Below, one piece after another: positions 8,301-17,238 of a stretch of 64,000 bases of DNA. The notes under the pieces were generated by a model. That model had not been told where the DNA came from, searched no databases, and worked only from the letters and a program-made list of their open reading frames with translations. Position numbers and translations under genes: made by a program. Origin of the DNA: BS150m-G50 sp964501185 [NCBI: uncultured Bacteroidia bacterium]. Lineage in GTDB: Bacteria > CAIWAD01 > BS150m-G50. Within the stretch, counting starts at the first letter, position 1. Each line of letters starts with the position of its first letter. Where the stretch lies: the NCBI GenBank assembly GCA_964501185.1, contig CAZCRT010000003.1, positions 55,354 through 119,353 on the forward strand, given 5' to 3'.

Positions 8301-10238
8301 ATGAACTCAGATAACCACCCGATTTCCATCTTACACAGACTGCGGCGACGGGTACGACAGAAGCAGGAAATTGGTCACCCGAACCGGTTTACGCACAATA
8401 TGTCGACCGGGCTGAGTTCAGAGAATCTGTCGGATAACTCCATTGAGCAGCGTCTTCAAAGCTATGTGGCACAGATTCCTTTCGCGGATTCGAACTTCAG
8501 GGAACTGATAACTCAACCTGACCGGGAAGGAATTCTGCGCTCAGCTGATACCGCTCGCGATCATCACTTTGAACTTCTGGGGAGTGGGCCGGTTAAATTC
8601 GGGCACAACATCGACTGGCACAGAGAGTCTGTAACAGGTTTCCGGTGGAACCCGAATGTTCTGTACAGCCGGGTAAACGCACTTACACCACCCGGTTCTG
8701 ATATCAAACACCCCTGGGAGCTGAGTCGTTGCCAGCATTTCTCTGCTCTGGGGCTTGCCTGGCAGCTTACCGACGATGAGGGCTATCTCCGTGAATATGT
8801 GAATGAAACTGTTGACTGGATCTCAAGCAACCGGGTGGGGTACGGGGTTAACTGGGTTTGTGCAATGGAGGTGGCTATCCGTGCAGTCAACTGGCTGGCC
8901 GGATACTCACTCCTGCAGGAGGCTCTGCAAAAAAGTGAGCATACCCGGTTTCGCAGGGAGTTGACGCTAAGTCTCTGGGAACATGCCCGGTTCATCAGCA
9001 CCCATCTCGAGTGGAACGGCCCTTATGCCACAAAACGTGCCAATCACTTCCTGGCCGATCTGACAGGGCTCTTCACCCTGGCTGTTTTGTTTTCCGACAC
9101 TGCACAGGGTGGTCGCTGGTTGAAGTTTGCCCGGCGTTATCTGGAAGTGGAGATGGCACGGCAGGTACTGGACGATGGTGTTCATTTTGAACGTGCCACA
9201 AGTTATCATCGTCTCTGTCTGGAGATGTTCCTCTGGTGCTGGAGTCTCGGTAAAGGCGCGGGAGTTCATTTCAGTGATGCTTACCAGCAGCGCTTGTGGA
9301 AAATGCAGGAGTTTGTCCGGGCTTATATTCGCCCCGATGGATCGGCCCCTGTCTGTGGAGATAATGATGACGGCCGCCTGCTCTACTCCGGCGCCAGTGA
9401 AATCAAAGATCATCGTTATCTGAGCTCCCTGACGACAACCGATGTGCCCAATGTGGACCGGATACTGCTGGCTGGAAGCACAACGCCACAGCCCGAACAG
9501 CAGAACACCGGTTCGATATCTTCAGCTTTCAGGACAGCGGGATACTATTTCCTTAATGGCTCCGGTTACTCCCTGATGATCCGGGCGGGCGCACTGGCAC
9601 ATAACGGAACACATGCTCACTGTGACCAGTTGTCCTTCGAGTTAACCCTGGGAACGGAGTCTGTCTTTGTCGATCGTGGCAGTTATGTCTATACATCGGA
9701 TGTTGAGATGCGTAACCGTTATCGTGGCACAACTGCCCACAATGTACTTTCCCTGAATGGCGCCGGACAAAACCGACAACTCGGGAATGTGTTCGGTCTA
9801 TATGATGATACACAGACTCAGGTGCTGAACATCTCCGGGCACACTCTTCAGGCCCGTCACACCGGTTTCAAGTCGCTCGCCCGTCCAGATGTGGCACATA
9901 CACGCACTTTTCTGATGGACCTGCCGGGGAACGGAATTGAGATCACTGATGAAATCGAGAGTGTACAGGATGGAGATATTGTCGAATGGTATTTCCATCT
10001 GGCGCCAGGCCTGACCTCTGAGCTGCTGGGTAACAGGATGACTGTGCGCAGGGGTGATAAAGCGATCTGCATTCTGGAATGCCCCGGTCAAACGAGCTTG
10101 AGAATCGAACGGTTTGATCACAGTCCTTCTTACGGCTACCTGCAGGAGGCCGCAACACTCTTTGTTACCAGGCGGATAGAGGATGGTGACACCCCGTACA
10201 GGGGCCGGTTTCTCATCTCCTTTGGAGAAAACATATGA
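8301..10238 (+). CDS. Heparinase II/III family protein
   Basis: The 645-residue protein has an N-terminal alpha/alpha-toroid region (about 60-400, with WNGPYATKRANHFLADLTG near residue 235) and a C-terminal beta-sandwich. The sandwich begins near residue 430 with NGTHAHCDQLSFEL, the His-rich heparinase II/III signature, and includes FVDRGSYVY and RGTTAHNVLSLNG. Family members are polysaccharide lyases that cleave uronic-acid-containing chains. No signal peptide is visible, which is unusual for a lyase that degrades external polymer and typical of homologues embedded in biosynthetic clusters. Its stop overlaps the next ATG (ATGA). The ribosome site before ATG 8301 is weak. Whether it cleaves, edits or epimerises the local polymer is unknown. 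Confidence 0.88.
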   Translation: MNSDNHPISILHRLRRRVRQKQEIGHPNRFTHNMSTGLSSENLSDNSIEQRLQSYVAQIPFADSNFRELITQPDREGILRSADTARDHHFELLGSGPVKFGHNIDWHRESVTGFRWNPNVLYSRVNALTPPGSDIKHPWELSRCQHFSALGLAWQLTDDEGYLREYVNETVDWISSNRVGYGVNWVCAMEVAIRAVNWLAGYSLLQEALQKSEHTRFRRELTLSLWEHARFISTHLEWNGPYATKRANHFLADLTGLFTLAVLFSDTAQGGRWLKFARRYLEVEMARQVLDDGVHFERATSYHRLCLEMFLWCWSLGKGAGVHFSDAYQQRLWKMQEFVRAYIRPDGSAPVCGDNDDGRLLYSGASEIKDHRYLSSLTTTDVPNVDRILLAGSTTPQPEQQNTGSISSAFRTAGYYFLNGSGYSLMIRAGALAHNGTHAHCDQLSFELTLGTESVFVDRGSYVYTSDVEMRNRYRGTTAHNVLSLNGAGQNRQLGNVFGLYDDTQTQVLNISGHTLQARHTGFKSLARPDVAHTRTFLMDLPGNGIEITDEIESVQDGDIVEWYFHLAPGLTSELLGNRMTVRRGDKAICILECPGQTSLRIERFDHSPSYGYLQEAATLFVTRRIEDGDTPYRGRFLISFGENI

Positions 10239-11335
10239 ATGTATGCTTCACTTACCTGGGACCTCTGAAATACAGGGGAAGACTGTTCAAGCAGATCAGA
10301 ACACTGCAACAGGCGGGACATGAATGTATGCTGATTCATGGGCGCACTGAGCCGGCAACGCCTGATTATTCAATATACAATTTTCCGGTGTCATCCATCC
10401 GGGTAATCCAGGAACGCGCCAAATTGCTGACGCTGGCAAGCCAGTTGAATTTCTGTCGTAAGGCTGCAAGATTGATTGAGCAGAGTGATGCGGAGGCTGT
10501 TGTCTGTGTGGCGCTCACCAGTGCGTTATCAGGCGCTCTGGCAAAGAAACGCAATCCCCGACTGCGCTATATCTTCGACAGCAATGAACTGGAACTGGAA
10601 AGCTACAGTTCCAGAGTGAAGCAAATTGTGTGGGGGAAAATACAGAATCATATTCTGGGTTTTCCTGATATAGTGATGCACGCTGAGCAACACCGGTTGA
10701 ATTACTTCCACGAAACTTACCGGACACAGGCTCGTCCTTTTCTGCTGGAGAACCTGCCATTTTTCCGTGAGACAATTCCGCAGCATGACCGGTCGAAAGC
10801 AATCCGCTGTGTGTACGTAGGCGGATTCATGCCACAGCGTCATTGTGAGGAGATGCTGGAGGCTTTTTCGGAGCCGACAATGCTGGAGGGTGTAACTTTC
10901 GACATGGTCGGTTTCTACGGGCGCCAGAGCTATGAAAAGACAATCACACAGTTGCTGAACAGGATCAACAGTGATCGGATTCGCATTCTACCGCCTGTAT
11001 CACATACTGACATGTATGAACTACTGTCCCGTTATGACATCGGACTGGCATTCTACCAGAACACTGACCTGAATAACTACTACTGCGCTCCCAACAAAGT
11101 GTATGATTACCTCCAGATGGGTATACCGGTTATTACCAATAATTACCCGGGATTGCTCGATATAGTTGGCAGGAACAGGACAGGTGTCTGCCTGCCCCGG
11201 GTGGACGCAGAGCATATTCAAACCGCTGTCAGAACTATCGAAGCGGATGATTTGTATCACAATATTACTGAGGACATCCGTAACCGGTACAGCTGGGAAC
11301 ACCAGGAGAAAGCGTATCTGGAGCTGTTCAGTTGA
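10235..11335 (+). CDS. Glycosyltransferase, GT4-like
   Basis: This 366-residue protein has GT-B architecture: an N-terminal half with an IFDSNELELESYSS segment (an Asp-x-x-Glu motif common in GT4 acceptor domains) and a C-terminal half with VYVGGFMPQRHCEEMLEAF, LPPVSHTDMYELLSRYDIGL and APNKVYDYLQMGIPVITNN. The last matches the donor-binding loop of GT4 enzymes (P-x-K-x-x-E/D-Y). It is coupled to the heparinase-like gene by a 4-bp overlap. It probably adds one residue of the repeat unit on the inner membrane face. Divergence in the first half makes the family assignment weaker than for the other two glycosyltransferases. Confidence 0.8.
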   Translation: MNVCFTYLGPLKYRGRLFKQIRTLQQAGHECMLIHGRTEPATPDYSIYNFPVSSIRVIQERAKLLTLASQLNFCRKAARLIEQSDAEAVVCVALTSALSGALAKKRNPRLRYIFDSNELELESYSSRVKQIVWGKIQNHILGFPDIVMHAEQHRLNYFHETYRTQARPFLLENLPFFRETIPQHDRSKAIRCVYVGGFMPQRHCEEMLEAFSEPTMLEGVTFDMVGFYGRQSYEKTITQLLNRINSDRIRILPPVSHTDMYELLSRYDIGLAFYQNTDLNNYYCAPNKVYDYLQMGIPVITNNYPGLLDIVGRNRTGVCLPRVDAEHIQTAVRTIEADDLYHNITEDIRNRYSWEHQEKAYLELFS

Positions 11336-11404
11336 GCTCTCCTGACCGGAGTGAGTCGAAATGCTGAAAGTACAGACAGGAAATTCGAGAATGAGGCTCG
11401 TGCC

Positions 11405-13306
11405 ATGTGTGGGATAAGTATCATCCTGAATCGCGCCGGAAAGGAAGTTGATTATACGCTTCCGATGAAGAAAATGCTGACGAGCATGGCACACAGGGGG
11501 CCGGATGACGAAGGAGTACTGTTTGTTAACAATCATTCAGTCGTGTCACAGGGCAATACCGATTCCGATACAGACAGCAGGGCCTTTCTGGCGCTGGGGC
11601 ACAGACGGCTGTCCATTATCGATACCTCGGAAAAGGGACATCAGCCGATGTGTTTTGACGATCGCTACTGGATTGTCTTTAACGGAGAGATTTATAACTA
11701 CATAGAGTTGCGGGAAATCCTCGAGCAGGCCGGATACCATTTCCAGACCAGGACTGACACTGAAGTTATACTGGCCGCGTACAGCTACTGGCGGGAGGAC
11801 TGCTTCGAGCGCTTCAATGGTATGTGGGCGCTGGCCATCTACGACTCAGAAGATCAGAAGCTGGTGATTTCCCGGGACAGGGTTGGAATCAAACCACTGG
11901 TTTACTACCAGGATGGTGATACAATTATCCTGGCTTCTGAAATCAAGGCGATCATCTCCACAGGCCTCATTTCCACAACACCCAATCTCAGATACCTGAA
12001 ACGCTTCCTCAACGAGGGATCACTTGAATACCTGCGGGAAACTGCTTTCCAGAATATCTACCGGGTACCTGCCGGTACTTATGGTGTAATTGATCTCACC
12101 CGGGAAACTGTTGAGATCCCGGAAATGACTGTCTTCTGGGATCCCGCCGCAATAGAGGCGGAAGAGGATTCCGTCAGTTATAACGAGCTGGAAAACCGTT
12201 ACCGCAACATTCTCCTTGAGAGTGTCAGGTTGAGATTGCGTTCTGATGTGCCGGTGGGTTCTGCGTTTTCAGGCGGTCTCGACAGCTCCTCAATTGTACT
12301 GATGGTTAACCGGCTGCTTCTGGATGAAGGAAAAACAGAACGGCAACAGACCTTTTCCACGGTTTATCGACAGGAGGGGACACAACACTGCGATGAGAGC
12401 GACTTCATCGATGCAATGACTGCCAGACTGAACCTGAGTTCACACAAAGTTGAACCGGTGGCAGCAGATGTTGCAAAACGGTACATGGAAACAGTTTACA
12501 TGATGGATAGCCCGCAGAAGAACTCCCTCATGTCATACATCTTTACCTATGACCTGATAAAGAAGCATGGTGTTACTGTCTCCATTGACGGGCAGGGTGC
12601 TGATGAAATACAGGGTGGCTACATTTTCTATCTCGTAAATCACCTGGCCAACCTGAGGTTGCGTGAGCTGTTGAGAACAGCCGGGGATTTCCTGCGGCTC
12701 GGGGATTCCAGAAAATACATCGTTTATGGTGTGGCGGTAAATCTGATGCGCCGGGTGGGACTCAAACAGGCCTGGCTGCGAATATTGAAACTAATCGGAC
12801 GCAGTAAGAATCCATTTCTTACATTGAATCAGCGTCTGGTGGAGGATATAAAGGGGAATCTGGTAAACCTGCTCCATTATGGCGATCGGGGAGCGATGGC
12901 ATTTTCCGTGGAATCACGATTCCCGTTTCTGGATTATAGAATGATCGAATTCTGGCTCTCGCTGCCGGAAGAGTACAAGCTGAAAGATGGCTGGACAAAA
13001 TTTCTGGCGCGTAAATCGTTGGCAGGTGAGCTACCGGATAATATTACCTGGAGAAAACTCAAGCTGGGATGGGCGATGCCGGAAGAGGTCTGGTTCAAGG
13101 GTGAGCTGAAGGATTGGGTGGTGAGTGTACTTGATAATTCGGAATTCATCAAACAGTTCAAACCACTTAATTACAGACGGATTTTGAGCAAGAGGAAGTC
13201 AGGCAGCAAAGAGATACAGAGCGTCATCAGGTATCTGAACACAGCGCTCTGGCATAATATCTTTTTCGGAGAAGATGGACTTCCCTCTGGAGGTGATTGG
13301 AAATGA
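11405..13306 (+). CDS. Asparagine synthase (glutamine-hydrolysing) family amidotransferase
   Basis: ATG 11405 is chosen because it places Cys directly after Met (MCGISIILN), the N-terminal nucleophile needed for glutamine hydrolysis. The upstream GTG at 11351 would bury it. The 633-residue protein has a class II glutaminase domain (HRGPDDEG, GHRRLSIID, FNGEIYN) over residues 2-215 and an ATP-pyrophosphatase synthetase domain with SGGLDSSSIVLMVNR near residue 288 and SIDGQGADEIQGGY near 395. In polysaccharide loci this family often amidates sugar carboxylates rather than aspartate. A separate ammonia-dependent asparagine synthetase lies at 37115, which fits a dedicated polymer role here. The acyltransferase start overlaps its stop. 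Confidence 0.92.
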   Translation: MCGISIILNRAGKEVDYTLPMKKMLTSMAHRGPDDEGVLFVNNHSVVSQGNTDSDTDSRAFLALGHRRLSIIDTSEKGHQPMCFDDRYWIVFNGEIYNYIELREILEQAGYHFQTRTDTEVILAAYSYWREDCFERFNGMWALAIYDSEDQKLVISRDRVGIKPLVYYQDGDTIILASEIKAIISTGLISTTPNLRYLKRFLNEGSLEYLRETAFQNIYRVPAGTYGVIDLTRETVEIPEMTVFWDPAAIEAEEDSVSYNELENRYRNILLESVRLRLRSDVPVGSAFSGGLDSSSIVLMVNRLLLDEGKTERQQTFSTVYRQEGTQHCDESDFIDAMTARLNLSSHKVEPVAADVAKRYMETVYMMDSPQKNSLMSYIFTYDLIKKHGVTVSIDGQGADEIQGGYIFYLVNHLANLRLRELLRTAGDFLRLGDSRKYIVYGVAVNLMRRVGLKQAWLRILKLIGRSKNPFLTLNQRLVEDIKGNLVNLLHYGDRGAMAFSVESRFPFLDYRMIEFWLSLPEEYKLKDGWTKFLARKSLAGELPDNITWRKLKLGWAMPEEVWFKGELKDWVVSVLDNSEFIKQFKPLNYRRILSKRKSGSKEIQSVIRYLNTALWHNIFFGEDGLPSGGDWK

Positions 13307-13878
13307 GGATGCTCAGAGAACGGCTGAAGAGCCTTAAGTCGCGTATCCGGTATCCCATGGCCTTTGTGAAGTTCAAGGCATGTGGAAGTAACCTCTGGCT
13401 GGGGCGGCGAGGTGTTTTCGGGCGCCCCGGGGAAATCAGCTTTGGCAACAATGTGTTCATTAACGCCGGTTTTCATATCTCTGCGCGCAATCTCGTTTTC
13501 GGGAACAACATCATGATCGGACCCAATCTTGTTATCGAATGTGATGACCACATCTTTGACCGCGTCGGGGTTACGATATTTGAAAACCGCGATAGCCGTG
13601 AAATCGGTTCTGTAACTATCGAGAATGATGTGTGGCTGGGAGCTGGTGTCACGGTTCTCAAGGGAGTTAAGATTGGGGAAGGGGTTGTAGTTGGTGCTCA
13701 CAGTGTAGTGTCAAAAAGTATCCCTCCATATACAATCGCGGTTGGAACTCCCTGTAAGCCGATAAGAACTCGATTCTCTGCGGACCGGTTACGAGAACAC
13801 CTGCAGTTGATCGATTCTCAATATTCTGCGGAAGCGGTTGAAGCAGCCTGGCTGGAGATGGGGCTGGATAACAGATGA
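13303..13878 (+). CDS. Hexapeptide-repeat acyltransferase
   Basis: The 191-residue protein is a left-handed beta-helix transferase. Repeats of the [LIV]-G-x-x-x-x form run from about residue 25 (WLGRRGVFGRPGEISFGNNV) through VWLGAGVTVLKGVKIGEG and VVVGAHSVVSKSIPPYTIAV to the terminal GTPCKPIRTRF, the usual end of xenobiotic/maltose-type O-acetyltransferases. The start is taken at ATG 13303, 9 bp after GGAGG and overlapping the amidotransferase stop as ATGA; an in-frame TTG at 13297 is less likely. It probably O- or N-acetylates a sugar of the repeat unit using acetyl-CoA. The exact acyl group and sugar are unknown. Confidence 0.9.
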   Translation: MRMLRERLKSLKSRIRYPMAFVKFKACGSNLWLGRRGVFGRPGEISFGNNVFINAGFHISARNLVFGNNIMIGPNLVIECDDHIFDRVGVTIFENRDSREIGSVTIENDVWLGAGVTVLKGVKIGEGVVVGAHSVVSKSIPPYTIAVGTPCKPIRTRFSADRLREHLQLIDSQYSAEAVEAAWLEMGLDNR

Positions 13879-15074
13879 AATCTCGCAATGTCAAAGTGCT
13901 GATCGTTGAACACTCCCTCCCATACTACCATGTCCCGGTCTGGGCTGAAGTCGCCCGGCATCCGGCTATTAATCTGACCGTCGCATTTGGAAGGGGTTTT
14001 TTCACCGGTGCCGGTGGCGTTCCGGAGGGAGTTGTTACTGAAGAGATGGAGTTCAGGACGGTAGTCGAACCCTCAATAGTCAGGAAGATCGCCGGGAAAA
14101 CCCTGCTGTGGCACAAAGCGGCTCTGGATGAACTTAAGCGAACCGATTACGATGTGGTGATACATCAATTTGAAACCAAAATTCTCTCCCTCTGGCCTGT
14201 AAAACGTATTCAGAAAAAAAGAGCCGGGCGTTTCATTTTGTGGGGTATCGGTGAATCTTTGAAACCGACTCCTCTTCTTGATCTCCTGCGCAAACGGCTG
14301 GCTGTTTCGACGGACGCAATGGTCTTCTATGCTGACAGTAACCGTGAGCGCTATCTGTCAATGGGATTGGATAAACGGAAGCTTTTTGTTGCCAGAAATC
14401 TGATCGATATAAAACCGCTGCGTGAATCCTGTCAATCCTGGAACGAGGAACGGCTGCAGCAGTTCAGAGTAGATCAGGATCTCGGGAAGGGCCCGGTACT
14501 GTTGAGTGTTGGCCGGTTGACAGAACGGAAACGATTGGATCTACTCCTGGAAGCGGCAGTGAAACTCCGCCCTCATCTCCCTGATCTCAGAGTAGTCATT
14601 ATTGGAGATGGCCCGGTGATAGAGCCGCTACAGAGGCAGGTTCAGGAAGCGGATCTTGAAGACACTGTGTTGTTTACCGGCATGATCAGTGATGAAAAAA
14701 AGATAACACCATGGTTTCTGGCGGCTGATCTTGTTGTGGCGCCGGCACAAATCGGCCATCTGGCTACCCATGCTCACGGGTACGGTGTCCCGCTTGTGAC
14801 AGGTGATGATCGCAGCCTGCAGGGACCTGAAATCGAAATTATGATTCCACAGGTAACCGGAATGACTTATGCTCAAAACCAGGTTGATTCTCTGGTCAGT
14901 GTCATCCGCGAACTACTGGCTGATGAAAAAAGGTTGAATGAAATGTCGATTCAAGCTACTCGACGTACGGATGATTTCTGCGGTGTTGAAAAAACGGCAC
15001 AGGGATTTATTGAAGCAGTTCTGCACGTGACAAACCTGGAAGGTGAATGTGAAGCAGATAACCCAGAATCTTAA
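13875..15074 (+). CDS. Glycosyltransferase family 4 protein
   Basis: This is a 399-residue GT-B enzyme. The N-terminal domain opens with VLIVEHSLPYYHVPVW and contains GRFILWGIGESLKPTPLLDL. The donor domain begins near residue 205 with VLLSVGRLTERKRLDLLLEA, then VVIIGDGPVIEPLQRQ and LFTGMISDEKKITPWFLAAD. The usual EX7E stretch is altered (APAQIGHLATHAHGYGVPLV), so the second Glu/Gly-rich part is not canonical. The gene overlaps the acyltransferase stop by 4 bp and the next gene's start by about 26 bp. It likely adds a sugar of the repeat unit; its specificity cannot be read from sequence. Confidence 0.88.
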   Translation: MKSRNVKVLIVEHSLPYYHVPVWAEVARHPAINLTVAFGRGFFTGAGGVPEGVVTEEMEFRTVVEPSIVRKIAGKTLLWHKAALDELKRTDYDVVIHQFETKILSLWPVKRIQKKRAGRFILWGIGESLKPTPLLDLLRKRLAVSTDAMVFYADSNRERYLSMGLDKRKLFVARNLIDIKPLRESCQSWNEERLQQFRVDQDLGKGPVLLSVGRLTERKRLDLLLEAAVKLRPHLPDLRVVIIGDGPVIEPLQRQVQEADLEDTVLFTGMISDEKKITPWFLAADLVVAPAQIGHLATHAHGYGVPLVTGDDRSLQGPEIEIMIPQVTGMTYAQNQVDSLVSVIRELLADEKRLNEMSIQATRRTDDFCGVEKTAQGFIEAVLHVTNLEGECEADNPES

Positions 15075-17214
15075 GAACGGAAAAATGACCATCCTCGAAG
15101 TCCCCGCTCCGGCACCTGGCAAAGGTATGGTGATGGTGCGTAATCACTTCTCACTTATCAGCGCAGGTACGGAAGGGAGCAAGGTGATTACAGCCCGTAA
15201 GAACCTGCTCAGCAAAGCCAGGGAAAAACCGGACCAGGTCAGGCAGGTTCTGGATTCAGTAAAAACTGAAGGCCTCGCATCCACCTACAGAAAGGTCATG
15301 AACAAACTTGATGCGCCTTCACCCCTCGGGTACAGTTGTGCGGGTGAAGTTATCGCTGTCGGGAGTGATATCGGCGATCTTGAAGTTGGTGACTATGTTG
15401 CCTGTGGCGGTGCCAGCGCTGTCCATGCTGAAATTGTCAGTGTGCCACGTAATCTCTGTGTACCGGTTCCTGACGGTGTCAGCCTGGAACAGGCGGCATA
15501 TACCACTGTTGCAGCTATCGCACTGCAGGGGGTACGTCAGGCTGATTTGCGAACAGGAGAGAACTGTGTCGTTATCGGGCTCGGTTTAATCGGCCAGCTG
15601 ACAGTACAGATGCTCAAGGCATCCAATATCAAGGTGATGGGTGTGGATATCAGCAGCGTGGCCGTTGAGTTGGCGATCTCTTCCGGTGCGGATTCAGCCC
15701 GGGTGCGTGACAGCGTAGGGCTTGAAGAAGCTGCGCTTCAACTGAGTGATGGTTTTGGTGTCGATGCGGTAGTTATCACCGCCGGCAGCTCCAGCCTGGA
15801 CCCGGTGGAGCTGGCGGGACAGCTATGCCGGAAAAAAGGGAAGGTGGTAATCGTGGGTGCGGTACCTACCGGTTTCTCCCGCAAGCACTACTATGAGAAG
15901 GAGCTCGACCTGCGTATGTCCTGTTCCTACGGGCCGGGACGCTACGACGCCGACTACGAAGAGAAAGGGGTTGACTATCCAATCGGGTTCTGCCGTTGGA
16001 CGGAAAACCGCAACATGCAGGCATATCTTGAGATGTGTGACAGGTTGGACATCAGCCTGCTGACAACACACACCTATGCCCTTGATGACGCCATTAACGC
16101 TTTCGATATGATCGTTGATAAAAGTGAACCGTTCGCAGGCATCCTGATCAGATATAACATCGAGACGGAACCGGAGACGAAAATTCTACTCCAGGAACCT
16201 CCTGCTGCCGCCGGGCAACCACGAGTCGGGTTTCTGGGAGCGGGGTCCTTCGCGCAGAAGTTCCTGCTGCCAGACATCGGGAAACAGGCCGAGCTGATCG
16301 GTGTGGCAACAGCCAGTGGCAATAACGCCCGTAATGTTGCAGACAAGTATGGTTTCACCTACGCAACCGGTAACAGTAATGATATTCTGGACGACGATGA
16401 CATAAATACCATCTTCATCGCCACCCGCCATAACCTCCACGCCGAGCAGGTGCTGGCAGCCCTGCAGAAGGGTAAAAATGTCTTCGTGGAAAAACCGCTC
16501 TGTCTGACTACCGATGAGCTTGAACGAATTGCCGGGGCTTATCGTCAGGGAACGGCCCGGTTGATGGTGGGGTTCAACAGGCGTTTTGCACCGCTGCTGC
16601 AGAAGATAAAAAAAGCGCTGCCTGATGGCATACCGGTAGCGATGAACTACCGTATCAATGCAGGGGCGATTCCTGCCGACAGCTGGATTCAGGACCCCGA
16701 TATCGGCGGTGGCCGCATTGCTGGTGAGGTGTGTCACTTTATCGACCTGGTACTCTTCCTTGCAGGCAGCCCGTTTGCACGGGTGGATAGCCACATAATG
16801 AAAACCGCTTCCGGGTTGAATGATACTCTGGTAATAGCTCTGGCTTTTGCAGATGGCAGCGTGGCCAATATCAGTTATTTTGCTAACGGCGCGAAATCCC
16901 TGCCGAAGGAACAACTGGAAGTTCATTGTGGCGGGCAGAGCTGGGTACTGGACGATTTCAAGCGACTGAACATTTATAACGGTTCCAGGAAGAAATCATC
17001 GACCGGCGGGCAGGATAAGGGGCACGCCCGGGAGGTGGAACTCTTTCTGCAGGCTGTCAGCGACGGCTCTCCTGCTCCAATATCATTTGAGGATATCTAT
17101 CAGGTGACCGCTGCTACCCTCAGTATTACCAGCAGGGCTAAGGAGGAGAGCGCTGATACCCCTGTGGATGGTAGCCTGCAACAGGACCAGGCAGTTTCAA
17201 CATCAGGAGAATGA
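15049..17214 (+). CDS. Bi-domain oxidoreductase (MDR dehydrogenase fused to Gfo/Idh/MocA), copy 2
   Basis: This is the paralogue of the fusion at 6129. The MDR-like half covers residues 1-355 (SAGTEGSKV, then CVVIGLGLIGQLTVQMLKAS). The Gfo/Idh/MocA half starts near residue 390 (VGFLGAGSFAQKFLLP) and includes VEKPLCLTTDELE and GGGRIAGEVCHFIDLV. GTG 15049 after GGAAGGTGA gives VKQITQNLKNGK; GTG 15043 is an in-frame alternative. It overlaps the end of the preceding glycosyltransferase, so translation is probably coupled. As in copy 1, no canonical zinc-ligand set is visible. Two diverged copies in one operon suggest two oxidation steps, or a heteromeric enzyme, in making an unusual sugar. The reaction is not known to me. 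Confidence 0.9.
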   Translation: MKQITQNLKNGKMTILEVPAPAPGKGMVMVRNHFSLISAGTEGSKVITARKNLLSKAREKPDQVRQVLDSVKTEGLASTYRKVMNKLDAPSPLGYSCAGEVIAVGSDIGDLEVGDYVACGGASAVHAEIVSVPRNLCVPVPDGVSLEQAAYTTVAAIALQGVRQADLRTGENCVVIGLGLIGQLTVQMLKASNIKVMGVDISSVAVELAISSGADSARVRDSVGLEEAALQLSDGFGVDAVVITAGSSSLDPVELAGQLCRKKGKVVIVGAVPTGFSRKHYYEKELDLRMSCSYGPGRYDADYEEKGVDYPIGFCRWTENRNMQAYLEMCDRLDISLLTTHTYALDDAINAFDMIVDKSEPFAGILIRYNIETEPETKILLQEPPAAAGQPRVGFLGAGSFAQKFLLPDIGKQAELIGVATASGNNARNVADKYGFTYATGNSNDILDDDDINTIFIATRHNLHAEQVLAALQKGKNVFVEKPLCLTTDELERIAGAYRQGTARLMVGFNRRFAPLLQKIKKALPDGIPVAMNYRINAGAIPADSWIQDPDIGGGRIAGEVCHFIDLVLFLAGSPFARVDSHIMKTASGLNDTLVIALAFADGSVANISYFANGAKSLPKEQLEVHCGGQSWVLDDFKRLNIYNGSRKKSSTGGQDKGHAREVELFLQAVSDGSPAPISFEDIYQVTAATLSITSRAKEESADTPVDGSLQQDQAVSTSGE

Positions 17215-17238
17215 GTCACGCATACTTCCACGAGCAAT

